Shown here one piece after another: positions 1 through 7,628 of a stretch of DNA of 64,000 nt. The notes under the pieces are model-generated. The model had not been told where the DNA came from, made no database searches, and worked only from the letters and a program-made list of their open reading frames with translations. The translations under genes and the position numbers were made by a program. Numbering within the stretch: the first letter of the stretch is position 1; every line of letters starts with the position of its first letter. Source of the stretch: Variovorax sp. (GTDB taxonomy: Bacteria; Pseudomonadota; Gammaproteobacteria; Burkholderiales; Burkholderiaceae_C). The stretch spans positions 1 through 64,000 of the forward strand of contig JAGIBP010000004.1 of assembly GCA_017744285.1 (NCBI GenBank), given 5' to 3'.

Positions 1-498
1 GAAGGGCTCGTCCATCAGCAGGATCTCGGGGCTGTTGATGAAGGTCTGCGCGAGCGCGACACGCTTGCGCATGCCGCCCGACAACTGGTGCGGGTAGTGG
101 CCGCCGAACTTGCCGAGCCCGACGCGCTGGATCCAGTCGGTGGCCAGCTCGTGCGCGTCCTTCTTCGACTGGCCGCGGAACATCGGCCCGGCGGCGACGT
201 TTTCCAGCACGCTGCGCCACGGGAACACCGCATCGGCCTGGAACACGAAGCCGATGCGCGGGTCGATGCCACGCACCGGCTGGCCCATCACCTTCACCTC
301 GCCGACCGTGGGACGCAGCAGGCCCGTGACCATGTTCAGCGTGGTCGACTTGCCGCAGCCCGTCGGCCCGACGATGGCGACGAACTCGCCGCGCGCCACC
401 GACATGCTGAAGTTGCGCAGCGCGACCGTCGCGTGGCCGTCCGCCGAGATGAAGCGCAGCGAGACGTCGCGGAACTCGATGGCGGGCGTGTCGCTCAT
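1..498 (-). CDS. ABC transporter ATP-binding protein, SsuB/TauB type (3' end missing)
   Basis: This is the first 166 codons of an ATPase that runs off the left edge. It should power an importer for a nitrate-, sulfonate- or taurine-like or other small organic substrate, judged from the NMT1-type binding protein just upstream. The Walker A motif GPTGCGKST is near residue 45, the signature LSGGMRKR is near residue 143, and Walker B ILLMDEPF stands at the cut end. The ATG at 498 overlaps the stop codon of the binding-protein gene as ATGA, so the two are translationally coupled. A permease gene would be expected beyond the edge. The substrate cannot be read from the sequence. Confidence 0.9.
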   Translation of the reverse strand, partial: MSDTPAIEFRDVSLRFISADGHATVALRNFSMSVARGEFVAIVGPTGCGKSTTLNMVTGLLRPTVGEVKVMGQPVRGIDPRIGFVFQADAVFPWRSVLENVAAGPMFRGQSKKDAHELATDWIQRVGLGKFGGHYPHQLSGGMRKRVALAQTFINSPEILLMDEPF

Positions 499-1505
499 TT
501 GGCGCTCGCCGCCAGGTAGGCGTTGGTGTAGGTCTTCGCGAGGTCGATGTTCTTGCTCTTGATGAGCGGCTTGTAGGTGGCCAGCACCTTCAGCACGGTC
601 TCGGGGCCGCCGGCGGGCATCTTCGCGTCGGCGGTGAACATCGGCAGCGACGCCGAAAGCGCCTGCACGTACAGGGCCTTGTCGTTGCCGTAGTAGTCGC
701 GCGGCATCTTCTCGGCGATCTCCTCGGCGCTGTGGGTGTGGATGTATTCCATCGTGCGCGCGAAGGCATGGGCGAGCTTCGCGGCCTGGTCCTTGTGCGA
801 CTCGGCCCAGGCGTTCTGCACGTAGAAGCTCGCGGCCGGATACAGGCCGCCCAGCGCGGCGGCCGTGTCCTTCTCGGTGCGCAGGTCGACCAGCACCTTC
901 GCGTCGCCGGTCTTGAGCATCTCGGAGACGGTGGGCTCGGTGGTCATGCCCGCCTGGATGCGGTCCTGCTTCATCGCCGCGATGAAGGTGTTGCCGGCGC
1001 CGACCGGCAGCAGCGAGTAGTCCTTGGTCGCGATGCCCTGGCGATCGGCCAGGTAGCGCGTGAGGAACTCGGTGGACGAGCCCAGGCCGGTCACGCCGAG
1101 CGTCTTGCCCTTGGCGTCGGCCATTGTCTTGAAGCCGGGCGCCGCCTTGGCCGAGACCAGCTCGACTTCGCCGGGCACCTTGCAGAAGACGGCGATGGCC
1201 TGGATCTCCTTGCCCTTGCTCTGCAGGTCGATGGTGTGGTCGTAGAAGCCGACCACGCCCTGCACGGCGCCGGCGATCAGCTGGTTCTCGGCGTCGACGC
1301 CGGCCGGCTGCGACTGCAGCTCGACGGTGAGGCCCTCGTCCTTGAAGTAACCCAGCGCCTCGGTGAGCTTGGCGGGCAGGTAGATGATCTTGTTGATGCC
1401 GCCCACCATGATGGTGATCGGTTCGGCCGCCTGGGCGAAGGGGGCCGCCGCGGCCATCGCGGTACACAGGGCGGTGGCGAGCAGGGTGCGTTGGAAGGCG
1501 CGCAT
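495..1505 (-). CDS. NMT1/SsuA-type ABC substrate-binding protein
   Basis: A 336-residue periplasmic binding protein of the NMT1/THI5-like family, which captures thiamine-precursor-, sulfonate- or nitrate-like ligands for an ABC importer. Residues 1-27 form a signal peptide with basic start, hydrophobic core and AQAA cleavage region; mature sequence begins near EPITIMVGG. A longer reading frame extends upstream to 1619, but I chose the ATG at 1505 because AGGAGA lies 7 bases before it and the signal peptide starts there. It is first in an operon with the ATPase at 1-498. The ligand is unknown. Confidence 0.88.
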   Translation of the reverse strand: MRAFQRTLLATALCTAMAAAAPFAQAAEPITIMVGGINKIIYLPAKLTEALGYFKDEGLTVELQSQPAGVDAENQLIAGAVQGVVGFYDHTIDLQSKGKEIQAIAVFCKVPGEVELVSAKAAPGFKTMADAKGKTLGVTGLGSSTEFLTRYLADRQGIATKDYSLLPVGAGNTFIAAMKQDRIQAGMTTEPTVSEMLKTGDAKVLVDLRTEKDTAAALGGLYPAASFYVQNAWAESHKDQAAKLAHAFARTMEYIHTHSAEEIAEKMPRDYYGNDKALYVQALSASLPMFTADAKMPAGGPETVLKVLATYKPLIKSKNIDLAKTYTNAYLAASAK

Positions 1506-1632
1506 GTCGGATGTCTCCTGGAGGCTGAAGGAAAGAGGCCAGTCTAGAAAGCGCGATCTTTCAGGCGGCTTTCGGTGCGCCTCGCGGATCCTGCTGGTAA
1601 ACCCTAGGGCCAACGGCATCCCGGCGCTTTCC

Positions 1633-1638
1633 TAGAAT
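1633..1638 (+). promoter_or_regulatory. Candidate -10 element of the response-regulator gene
   Basis: TAGAAT lies 11 bases before the ATG at 1650. A start site about 7 bases downstream would leave a leader of only about 5 bases, and no Shine-Dalgarno sequence is visible (the bases before the ATG are CCCGCACCGCC). No good -35 is apparent. This is inference from sequence only. Confidence 0.4.
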
Positions 1639-1649
1639 CCCGCACCGCC

Positions 1650-2324
1650 ATGAAACTCCTGCTCGTCGAAGACAACCCGCAGCTCGCCCTGTGGCTGGCG
1701 AACCTGCTGCGCGAACAGGAATTCGTCGTCGACCACGTGGAAGACGGCGACGCGGCCGACCGCCTGCTGCAGCAGGCGCGCTACGACGTGGTGCTGCTCG
1801 ACCTCAACATCCCCGGCCTCTCGGGCAAGGGCGTCCTGCGCCGGCTGCGCGCGCGGCGCGACGACGTGCCGGTGCTGGTGCTGACGGCCACCGCGTCGCT
1901 CGACCAGAAAGTGATGTGCCTGGAGATCGGCGCCGATGACTACCTCGTCAAGCCCGTGGAGGTTCGCGAGGTGGTCGCGCGCATCAAGGCGCTGGTGCGG
2001 CGGCAGATGCCCGGCAAGGCCAACGACATCGCCTGCGGCGATCTCCACTACGACCTGCGCACGCGCCGGTTCACGCTCGCGGGCGCCGAGCTGGCCCTGC
2101 CGCCGCGGGAACGCACGCTGCTGGAGACCCTGGTGCTCAAGACGGGCAGCACGGTCTCCAAGCAGACGCTGGTCGATGCGATCTTCGGTCTCGAGGACGA
2201 GCCCAGCGTGGACGCGGTGGACCTCTACGTGCATCGCCTTCGCCGCAAGCTCGAAGCGTCGCAGGCCACCATCATCACCTTGCGCGGCGTCGGCTACCTG
2301 CTGCGCACGCGCGACGAAGGCTGA
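1650..2324 (+). CDS. tctD: OmpR-family response regulator, TctD-like
   Basis: A 224-residue DNA-binding response regulator. The receiver domain (residues 1-115) has the acidic pocket E7/D8, the phosphoacceptor D51 in LLDLNIPG, T79 and K101. The winged-helix output domain (about 125-220) ends with LRGVGYLL, as in PhoB/OmpR proteins. The opening MKLLLVEDNPQLALWLA resembles TctD, which controls tricarboxylate uptake with the kinase TctE; tct regulators are common beside Bug-type transport genes in this group. It overlaps nothing but sits one base before the kinase start at 2326. It is divergent from the binding-protein gene at 1505, so it may control that operon; that link is inference. Confidence 0.88.
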   Translation: MKLLLVEDNPQLALWLANLLREQEFVVDHVEDGDAADRLLQQARYDVVLLDLNIPGLSGKGVLRRLRARRDDVPVLVLTATASLDQKVMCLEIGADDYLVKPVEVREVVARIKALVRRQMPGKANDIACGDLHYDLRTRRFTLAGAELALPPRERTLLETLVLKTGSTVSKQTLVDAIFGLEDEPSVDAVDLYVHRLRRKLEASQATIITLRGVGYLLRTRDEG

Positions 2325-2325
2325 C

Positions 2326-3744
2326 TTGCTCGCGAGCCTGCGCGTTCGACTGGCGGCCTGGCTGCTGCTGCCGCTGTCGGTGTTCGTCGGCGTGTGCGGC
2401 GCCCTGAGCTGGCGCAACGCGGCCGCGGTCGCCGACTATGTGCAGGACCACGACCTGCTCGCGTCCGCGAAGGTGCTGTCGGAACGCCTGATCTGGGAAG
2501 GCGACAACGTGCAGGCCAGCGTGCCGCCCTCGGCACTGAGCCTGTTCGCCTCGCCCGACCGCGACCAGGTCTTTCTCAGCGTGACCGACGCCGCCGGCAC
2601 CTTGCTGGCGGGAACGCCCGGCTTTCCGCTGCCGGCCCGGCGGGAGCTCCAGGGCGTGGACCGCGCGCAGTGGTACGACGCCGAGTTCAACGGCCAGCGG
2701 CTGCGCGCGGTCATGACCCAGCGCGCCATGTACGGCGTCGATGGCGGCGCCGAAGTCACCATCGCCGTGGGGAAGACCACGCGCAGCCGCGACCACATGC
2801 TGCGCACCCTGTGGTGGCCCACGGTGGGCTACCTGCTCGTGGCGCTGGCGCTCGCCATCGCGCTCACCACGCTGGCGCTGACCTGGGAGCTGCGCCCGGT
2901 GCTCAGGCTGAGCCGGCAGCTGGCCGACCACGACCCGATGCGCCTGGACTTCGCGGTCGACCCGCACGCGCTTCACAGCGAGCTGCGGCCGGTGGCCGAG
3001 ACCATCAACGCCTTCGTGCGCGAACTGCGCGCGCATTCGCAGGCGCAGCGGCGCTTCATCGCCGATGCGGCGCACCAGCTGCGCACCCCGCTCGCGCTGC
3101 AGGCCTCGCAGATCGAGTACGCGCGCTACACGCGGCAGCATCGCGGGGAGTGGGAAACGCGCCGCGCGGACATGGACGCGATGTGGCTCGCCATGCAGAC
3201 CAGCAACCGGCGGCTGGTCGATGTCACCAACAAGCTCCTGCTGCTGGCGCAGGCCGAGCACCGCGATGCCTCGGCCAGCCTCGAACGCGTCGATCTCGCC
3301 GCGGCCGCGCTGCACGGCATCGAGCAGCTGGCCGCGCTGGCCGATCGCCGCCGCATCGACCTCGGCATGGAACAGCCGGCGGGCGGCGGCCCGCTCTGGG
3401 TCCGCGCGCAACCCGCGCTGCTCGACGCGCTGGTGGCCAATCTCGTGGACAACGCGCTGCGCTACACGCAGGAGGGAGGCCGCGTGACGGTCCGCCTGCG
3501 CCACGCGGACGACTGCGTCGAGCTCGCGGTGGAAGACAACGGCCCCGGCATTCCGGCCGAGGCGCTGGGGCGCGTGTTCGAGCGCTTCTACCGCGTGTCG
3601 CAGGACACCGAGGGCACTGGCCTCGGCCTTGCGATCGTGCGCGAGATCGCGCGCGCCTTCGGTGCCACGGTTTCGCTCGCGTCGAACGAAGACGGCCGGC
3701 CGGGCCTGCGCGCGTCGGTACGGTTTCCTGCACCTGGAGAATGA
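2326..3744 (+). CDS. tctE: Sensor histidine kinase, TctE-like
   Basis: A 472-residue membrane sensor kinase partnered with the regulator just upstream. Transmembrane segments lie at about residues 10-28 and 165-187 and enclose a periplasmic TctE_N-type sensor region. A HAMP-like linker follows, then the H box with phosphoacceptor H250 (ADAAHQLRTPLA), the N box LVDNALRYT, and the G boxes VEDNGPGIP and GTGLGLAIV. I chose the TTG at 2326: GAAGG precedes it by about 6 bases, it lies one base past the tctD stop, and it gives the right length. The frame upstream of it is out-of-frame tctD sequence. Confidence 0.87.
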   Translation: MLASLRVRLAAWLLLPLSVFVGVCGALSWRNAAAVADYVQDHDLLASAKVLSERLIWEGDNVQASVPPSALSLFASPDRDQVFLSVTDAAGTLLAGTPGFPLPARRELQGVDRAQWYDAEFNGQRLRAVMTQRAMYGVDGGAEVTIAVGKTTRSRDHMLRTLWWPTVGYLLVALALAIALTTLALTWELRPVLRLSRQLADHDPMRLDFAVDPHALHSELRPVAETINAFVRELRAHSQAQRRFIADAAHQLRTPLALQASQIEYARYTRQHRGEWETRRADMDAMWLAMQTSNRRLVDVTNKLLLLAQAEHRDASASLERVDLAAAALHGIEQLAALADRRRIDLGMEQPAGGGPLWVRAQPALLDALVANLVDNALRYTQEGGRVTVRLRHADDCVELAVEDNGPGIPAEALGRVFERFYRVSQDTEGTGLGLAIVREIARAFGATVSLASNEDGRPGLRASVRFPAPGE

Positions 3745-3747
3745 CCC

Positions 3748-4119
3748 ATGAACCCGAAGACCCCGAGACTCGCCGAGGAACTCCCGGAAATCTTCGAGCG
3801 CTTCGCACGCGTGTCGGTCCGCCGCATGTTCGGCGGCTGGGGCCTCTTTCGCGAGGGCCGCATGTTCGGCCTCGTGAGCGGCGAGCGCCTGTATCTCAAG
3901 ACCGACGAAGACAGCCGCCCGCAGTTCGAGGCCAAGGGGCTTGCGCCTTTCGAGTACCTGCGCTCGGGCAAGCTCACGCCGACCTCCTACGTGGAAGCGC
4001 CGCCCGAGATCTACGAAGACCGCGAGGAGGCGGCGCGCTGGGCCCGCCTCGCCTGGGAGGCCGTCCTGCGCAAGGGCGCCGCGGCCCCGCGGCGGAAGCC
4101 CGCTGCCCGCGGACGCTGA
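3748..4119 (+). CDS. TfoX N-terminal domain protein
   Basis: A 123-residue cytoplasmic protein made only of the TfoX-N domain, with the family pattern VRRMFGGWGLFREGRMFGLV at about residues 26-45 and LYLKTDEDSRPQFEA. The TfoX-C domain of the competence regulator is absent. Single-domain TfoX-N proteins are common and mostly of unknown role, so a competence function should not be assumed. It starts 3 bases after the kinase stop and probably shares its transcript. The tail from residue 105 is basic and probably disordered. Confidence 0.82.
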   Translation: MNPKTPRLAEELPEIFERFARVSVRRMFGGWGLFREGRMFGLVSGERLYLKTDEDSRPQFEAKGLAPFEYLRSGKLTPTSYVEAPPEIYEDREEAARWARLAWEAVLRKGAAAPRRKPAARGR

Positions 4120-4157
4120 ATCGCGCTCGCGCTTGTCCCTGAATGTCGGCGGTTATT

Positions 4158-4175
4158 GTCAACAATATTGTTGAC
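4158..4175. promoter_or_regulatory. Perfect 18-bp palindrome, candidate GntR operator
   Basis: GTCAACAATATTGTTGAC is a perfect inverted repeat, AT-rich in a very GC-rich setting, 30 bases before the ATG at 4206. It overlaps the candidate -35 (TTGACG, 4171-4176). Position and symmetry suit a repressor site. The GntR/FCD regulator at the end of the same gene run (5692-6402) is the obvious candidate, but this is inferred. Confidence 0.7.
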
Positions 4176-4199
4176 GTTGATCTCGACAGGGCCTAGATT
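4171..4199 (+). promoter_or_regulatory. Candidate sigma-70 promoter giving a leaderless transcript
   Basis: TTGACG (4171-4176) and TAGATT (4194-4199) are separated by exactly 17 bases. A start site 7 bases after the -10 would be the A of the ATG at 4206. No ribosome binding site precedes that ATG. The -35 lies inside the 18-bp palindrome, so a bound regulator would block it. Confidence 0.6.
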
Positions 4200-4205
4200 C
4201 GGCCC

Positions 4206-4928
4206 ATGCCCCTGCACAAACGTATCGGCGTGCTGACGCCTTCCTCCAACACCGCGCTGGAGCCGCTCACGAGCGCCATGGTTGCCGGCGTGCCGGGCGC
4301 CACCGCCCATTTCTCGCGCTTCCGCGTCACCGAGATCTCGATGGGCGACCAGTCGCAGCACCAGTTCGACGAGCGCAACATCCTCGACGCCGCGCGGCTC
4401 CTGGCCGATGCGCGGGTCGATGTGATCGGCTGGAGCGGCACGTCCGCGAGCTGGCTGGGCTTCGATCGCGACCGCGCGCTGTGCGCCCGCATCACCGAGG
4501 CGACGGGCATCCCGGCCACCACGTCGGTGCTGGCCATGAACGAGCTTCTCGCCGCGCAGGGCGCGCGAACGCTGGGGCTGGTGTCGCCCTACACGGCCGA
4601 CGTGCAGCAACGCATCGTGGCCAACTACGCCGCGCTCGGCATCGAGTGCGCCGCCGAGCGCCACCTCGACCTCAGCGTGAACTTCTCGTTCGCCCAGGTC
4701 GGCGCCGACACCCTGCGCCGGATGATCCGCGAGGTCGCGGCGAAGCGGCCCGATGCCATCGCCGTGATGTGCACGAACCTGCACGGCGCGCCGCTGGTCG
4801 ACGCGCTGGAGCGCGAACTCGGCATCCCGATCTACGACTCGGTGGCCACGGTGGCGTGGAAGGCGATGAAGATGGCCGGGCTCGATGCGGCCGGACTCCA
4901 GGGCTGGGGAGGGCTCTTCGCGCGATGA
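4206..4928 (+). CDS. Asp/Glu racemase superfamily enzyme, arylmalonate decarboxylase/maleate isomerase type
   Basis: A 240-residue cytoplasmic enzyme of the Asp/Glu/hydantoin racemase superfamily. Racemases and maleate isomerase use two cysteines. Here the first position is glycine (G78 in WSGTSASW) and only the second cysteine is kept (C189 in VMCTNLHG). That is the pattern of bacterial arylmalonate decarboxylase (G74/C188), whose GTS loop and tyrosine (Y129 in VSPYT here) are also present. A cofactor-free decarboxylase or related disubstituted-malonate enzyme is thus more likely than a racemase. Its stop overlaps the next gene as ATGA. The start ATG has no ribosome binding site and may be leaderless. 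Confidence 0.8.
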   Translation: MPLHKRIGVLTPSSNTALEPLTSAMVAGVPGATAHFSRFRVTEISMGDQSQHQFDERNILDAARLLADARVDVIGWSGTSASWLGFDRDRALCARITEATGIPATTSVLAMNELLAAQGARTLGLVSPYTADVQQRIVANYAALGIECAAERHLDLSVNFSFAQVGADTLRRMIREVAAKRPDAIAVMCTNLHGAPLVDALERELGIPIYDSVATVAWKAMKMAGLDAAGLQGWGGLFAR

Positions 4929-5680
4929 AGCTCCTGCTGATCAATCCGAACACGTCGCGCAGCGTTTCCGACCTGATCGCCGCCGAGGCGCGCCGCGCCG
5001 CCGCGCCCGGCACGCAGATCAGCGTGGTCACCGCGCCCTTCGGCGTGGCCTACATCGAGACGCGCTTCGAGTCGCTGATCGGCGCCTACGCCGCCGCCAC
5101 GCTCGCGGCCGAGCACTGCGACGGGCACGACGCGATCGTGGTCGCGGCCTTCGGCGACCCGGGCATCGACGGCCTGCGCGAAGTGCTGGACATCCCGGTC
5201 GTCGGCCTCACCGAGGCGGCGCTGATGAGTGCCTGCCTGCTGGGCAAGCGCTTCTCGATCGTGGCGATCTCGCACCGCATCACCGCGTGGTATCGCGAAT
5301 GCGTGGCCGCCAACGGGCTGGGCGACAGGCTCGCGAGCATCCGCCACCTGGACGATCCGCTGAAGGACATCGGGCGCGTGCAGGAAGACCACACCGAACG
5401 CCTCGAGGCGCTGTGCCTCTCGGCGGTGCGGGACGATGGCGCCGACGTGATCATCATCGCGGGCGCGCCGCTCGCGGGCCTCGCGCGCTCCATCCGCGAC
5501 CGCATCCCCGTGCCGGTGGTCGACGGCGTGTCGAGCGCCGTCTGCCATGCGCAGACGCTGGTGTCGCTCGCGACGCTGCCCGCGCGGCAGGGCAGCTTCG
5601 CGCCGCCGCCGGTCAAGCCGAACCAGGGGCTGCCAGAGGCCATCGCGCGCCTGCTGGCCCGCGACCGGTCCGCGCGCTGA
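4925..5680 (+). CDS. Hydantoin-racemase-like protein lacking both catalytic cysteines
   Basis: A 251-residue member of the Asp/Glu/hydantoin racemase family, beginning MKLLLINPNTSRSVSD as HyuE-type proteins do. The two cysteines that carry out racemisation in HyuE are not present: the first lies at A75 (VVAAFGDPG instead of ACFGDPG) and the second near G180 (IIIAGAPLAG instead of GCAG). The fold and loops are otherwise intact, so it is probably not a decayed gene. It is coupled to the decarboxylase-like gene by an ATGA overlap and followed after 11 bases by the GntR gene. The reaction is unknown; classical racemase activity looks unlikely. Confidence 0.78.
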   Translation: MKLLLINPNTSRSVSDLIAAEARRAAAPGTQISVVTAPFGVAYIETRFESLIGAYAAATLAAEHCDGHDAIVVAAFGDPGIDGLREVLDIPVVGLTEAALMSACLLGKRFSIVAISHRITAWYRECVAANGLGDRLASIRHLDDPLKDIGRVQEDHTERLEALCLSAVRDDGADVIIIAGAPLAGLARSIRDRIPVPVVDGVSSAVCHAQTLVSLATLPARQGSFAPPPVKPNQGLPEAIARLLARDRSAR

Positions 5681-5691
5681 GGGCCGGCACC

Positions 5692-6402
5692 ATGCCCAGG
5701 AAGCCCGACCCGATTCCCGAGACAGGCGGCACCGGACGCGAGCAGGGCGTCGACGCCATCGCCGAGAAGATCTCGACCGCCATCCTCGAACACCGGCTGG
5801 CGCCGGGCACCAAGCTCGGCGAAGACCGCCTGGCCGGCATCTTCGGCACCAACCGCACCCGGATCCGCGAGGTGCTGACGCGCCTGGCCCACGAGCAGGT
5901 CGTCGAGCTGGTGCCGCAGCGCGGCGCCCACGTGGCCAAGCCCAGCATCGAGCAGGCGCGCGACGTCTTCGAGGCGCGCCGGCTGATCGAACCGGGCGTG
6001 CTGCGCCGCCTGATCGGCACGGTCGACGACGACAAGATGCAGCGCCTGCGCCAGCACCTGGCGCTCGAAGCCGATGCGCGCCGACAGAACGACGGGCGCG
6101 CCGTGGTGCGCCTGTCGGGCGAGTTCCACCAGCTGCTGGCCGAGCTGGCGGGCAATTCGGCGCTGGCGCGCACCATGCGCGAGCTCTCGACGCTGACCTG
6201 CCTGATCATTTCGCTCTACGATGCGCCGACGGCGACCAGCTGCCGCGCGGACGAACACGAGGCGATCGTCGAGGCCATCCAGCGCAAGGAGGCGCGCAAG
6301 GCCGAAACGCTCATGCTGCATCACCTGGACCACATCGAGCAGAGCCTCAAGCTCGATGCGGGCAGCGGCGAGGCCGATCTTGAAAGCATCCTGGGCGCGT
6401 AG
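5692..6402 (+). CDS. GntR-family (FCD) transcriptional regulator
   Basis: A 236-residue regulator. An N-terminal winged helix (about residues 15-85) is followed by an all-alpha FCD ligand domain with metal-site-like residues in LSGEFHQLLAEL and DEHEAIVEAI. The recognition helix reads TNRTRIREVLTRL, where most relatives have SRTPVREAL. It is a close paralogue of the regulator at 16964-17692; the FCD domains share long conserved stretches. I used the ATG at 5692, 11 bases after the racemase-like gene. The palindrome at 4158-4175 is its most likely target. Confidence 0.86.
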   Translation: MPRKPDPIPETGGTGREQGVDAIAEKISTAILEHRLAPGTKLGEDRLAGIFGTNRTRIREVLTRLAHEQVVELVPQRGAHVAKPSIEQARDVFEARRLIEPGVLRRLIGTVDDDKMQRLRQHLALEADARRQNDGRAVVRLSGEFHQLLAELAGNSALARTMRELSTLTCLIISLYDAPTATSCRADEHEAIVEAIQRKEARKAETLMLHHLDHIEQSLKLDAGSGEADLESILGA

Positions 6403-6457
6403 GCCTGTTCGTTGCCGATGCCCGTCTGAGCAGGACTGACCTTCGAAGGAAACACGG

Positions 6458-6970
6458 ATGAGCGCAAAGAAATTCCGAATGGGGCGACTGGACCACGTGC
6501 ACATTCGCGTGCCCGACCGTGCGGAGGCGGCAAAGTGGTACGCCGAGCATCTCGGCTTCGAGCCTGTGGAGCGGTTCGACTTCTGGGCCCATGGCTTCGA
6601 GGGCGGCCCGCTCCAGATGTCCGCCGATGGCGGTCGGACGATGCTCGCGCTGTTCGAAGCGAGTGAAGGACACCCCATGGTCCGGCAGGCACTGGGCGTT
6701 GCCTTCAGCTTGGACGCCGATGCCTTCATTGCCTTCGCCCGCTCCCTCCCCTGCGGCATTGCCAGCCCCTCGGGTCAGCCGCTCGGGGTCGATGACATCG
6801 TGGACTTCGACCTGTGCTGGGCCTTCAACCTGGTTGACCCATGGGGCAATCAGTACGAACTCAACTGCTACGAGTACGACCGTGTCAAGACGGAACTCAT
6901 CGAGGCCGATGGCGTCGAGCCGGATCGGTATTGGCCGCGCGAGCAGTACAGGGACTTTCGAAACCGCTGA
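6458..6970 (+). CDS. VOC-family (glyoxalase/dioxygenase-like) protein
   Basis: A 170-residue single-chain vicinal-oxygen-chelate protein. The N-terminal half starts with RLDHVHIRVPD, whose His is the usual metal ligand, followed by AAKWYAEHLGFE. The C-terminal half carries NLVDPWGNQYELNCYEYD, whose Glu is the other ligand. Such proteins are metal-dependent lyases, isomerases, dioxygenases or resistance proteins; the exact reaction cannot be told. The ATG follows GAAGGAAACACGG. It stands alone between the GntR gene and a convergent secreted-protein gene. Confidence 0.8.
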   Translation: MSAKKFRMGRLDHVHIRVPDRAEAAKWYAEHLGFEPVERFDFWAHGFEGGPLQMSADGGRTMLALFEASEGHPMVRQALGVAFSLDADAFIAFARSLPCGIASPSGQPLGVDDIVDFDLCWAFNLVDPWGNQYELNCYEYDRVKTELIEADGVEPDRYWPREQYRDFRNR

Positions 6971-7004
6971 GCCGTTCGCGTCCCCGCGTTCATGCGCCGG
7001 ACCG

Positions 7005-7538
7005 CTAGTTCACCGTGACCACGACGTGGGTCTCCGGTCCTGCTCGCATGACGTAGTTGACCGGATGCAGCGCCTCGCCGGGGCCGCATGCGCCCGCCGG
7101 GTTCAACATGGCCGCGAGCGCTCCGGGCAGCTTCTTCTTGAATGGCCCGACAGGCAAGCACACGGTGACGTCGGCGACGCCGGAGTTCTTCTCGTCCCTG
7201 TCCTTGTAGAACCTGTCGTTGACCTGGAAGGTCTCTGGCCTGTAGGGGCCGCTTGCCGTGTCCTTGATGAAGATCGACAGATAGGACTCCCATCCGGTCC
7301 CCATGTCGACGTCCATGCAGACGCCCGGCTTCATCGTGTACCAACCCTGGAGCATCACCTGGCAACTCGATCCGCGAAGCTCGCATCTCGAACCGGGAGC
7401 GTCCGAGTCCTCATGGATGACGGCAAAGACGATGTCCGTCGGTCGTCCGTTGCAGAGCTTGTTCGTCCCCGCAGCGTCAGCCTGAGATGCTGCAGAAAGC
7501 AGGAGGGCGCCGAATGCGAACTGCACGAGTGATTTCAT
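7005..7538 (-). CDS. Secreted hypothetical protein, possibly DUF1036-like
   Basis: A 177-residue protein with a clear signal peptide (MKSLVQFAFGALLLSAASQADA) and six or more cysteines after it, suggesting an oxidised periplasmic or secreted protein. The order of Cys-Asn near the mature start, GWYTMKPGVC and a later aromatic stretch recalls DUF1036 proteins, but I am not sure of that. The start at 7538 follows AGGGA and begins the signal peptide; an upstream ATG at 7574 does not. It lies alone between convergent and tandem neighbours. No function can be assigned. Confidence 0.65.
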   Translation of the reverse strand: MKSLVQFAFGALLLSAASQADAAGTNKLCNGRPTDIVFAVIHEDSDAPGSRCELRGSSCQVMLQGWYTMKPGVCMDVDMGTGWESYLSIFIKDTASGPYRPETFQVNDRFYKDRDEKNSGVADVTVCLPVGPFKKKLPGALAAMLNPAGACGPGEALHPVNYVMRAGPETHVVVTVN

Positions 7539-7628
7539 CGATGTCCCTGGAGAGTGCGCTTGCCGATGGGACACGGAGTGTGCTCCAACCGGCCAGCTCG
7601 CGATGTCAGCCGACGACTCGCCGACGCC

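Noticed and set aside
732..1547. Long open frame on the plus strand opposite the binding-protein gene
   Set aside because: It is antisense to a well-supported gene with signal peptide and ribosome binding site, has no recognisable domain, and such frames arise by themselves in GC-rich DNA.
1936..2325. Upstream extension of the histidine-kinase frame
   Set aside because: This part is tctD read in another frame; its translation is Arg/Ser-rich with no domain. The TTG at 2326 fits spacing and length.
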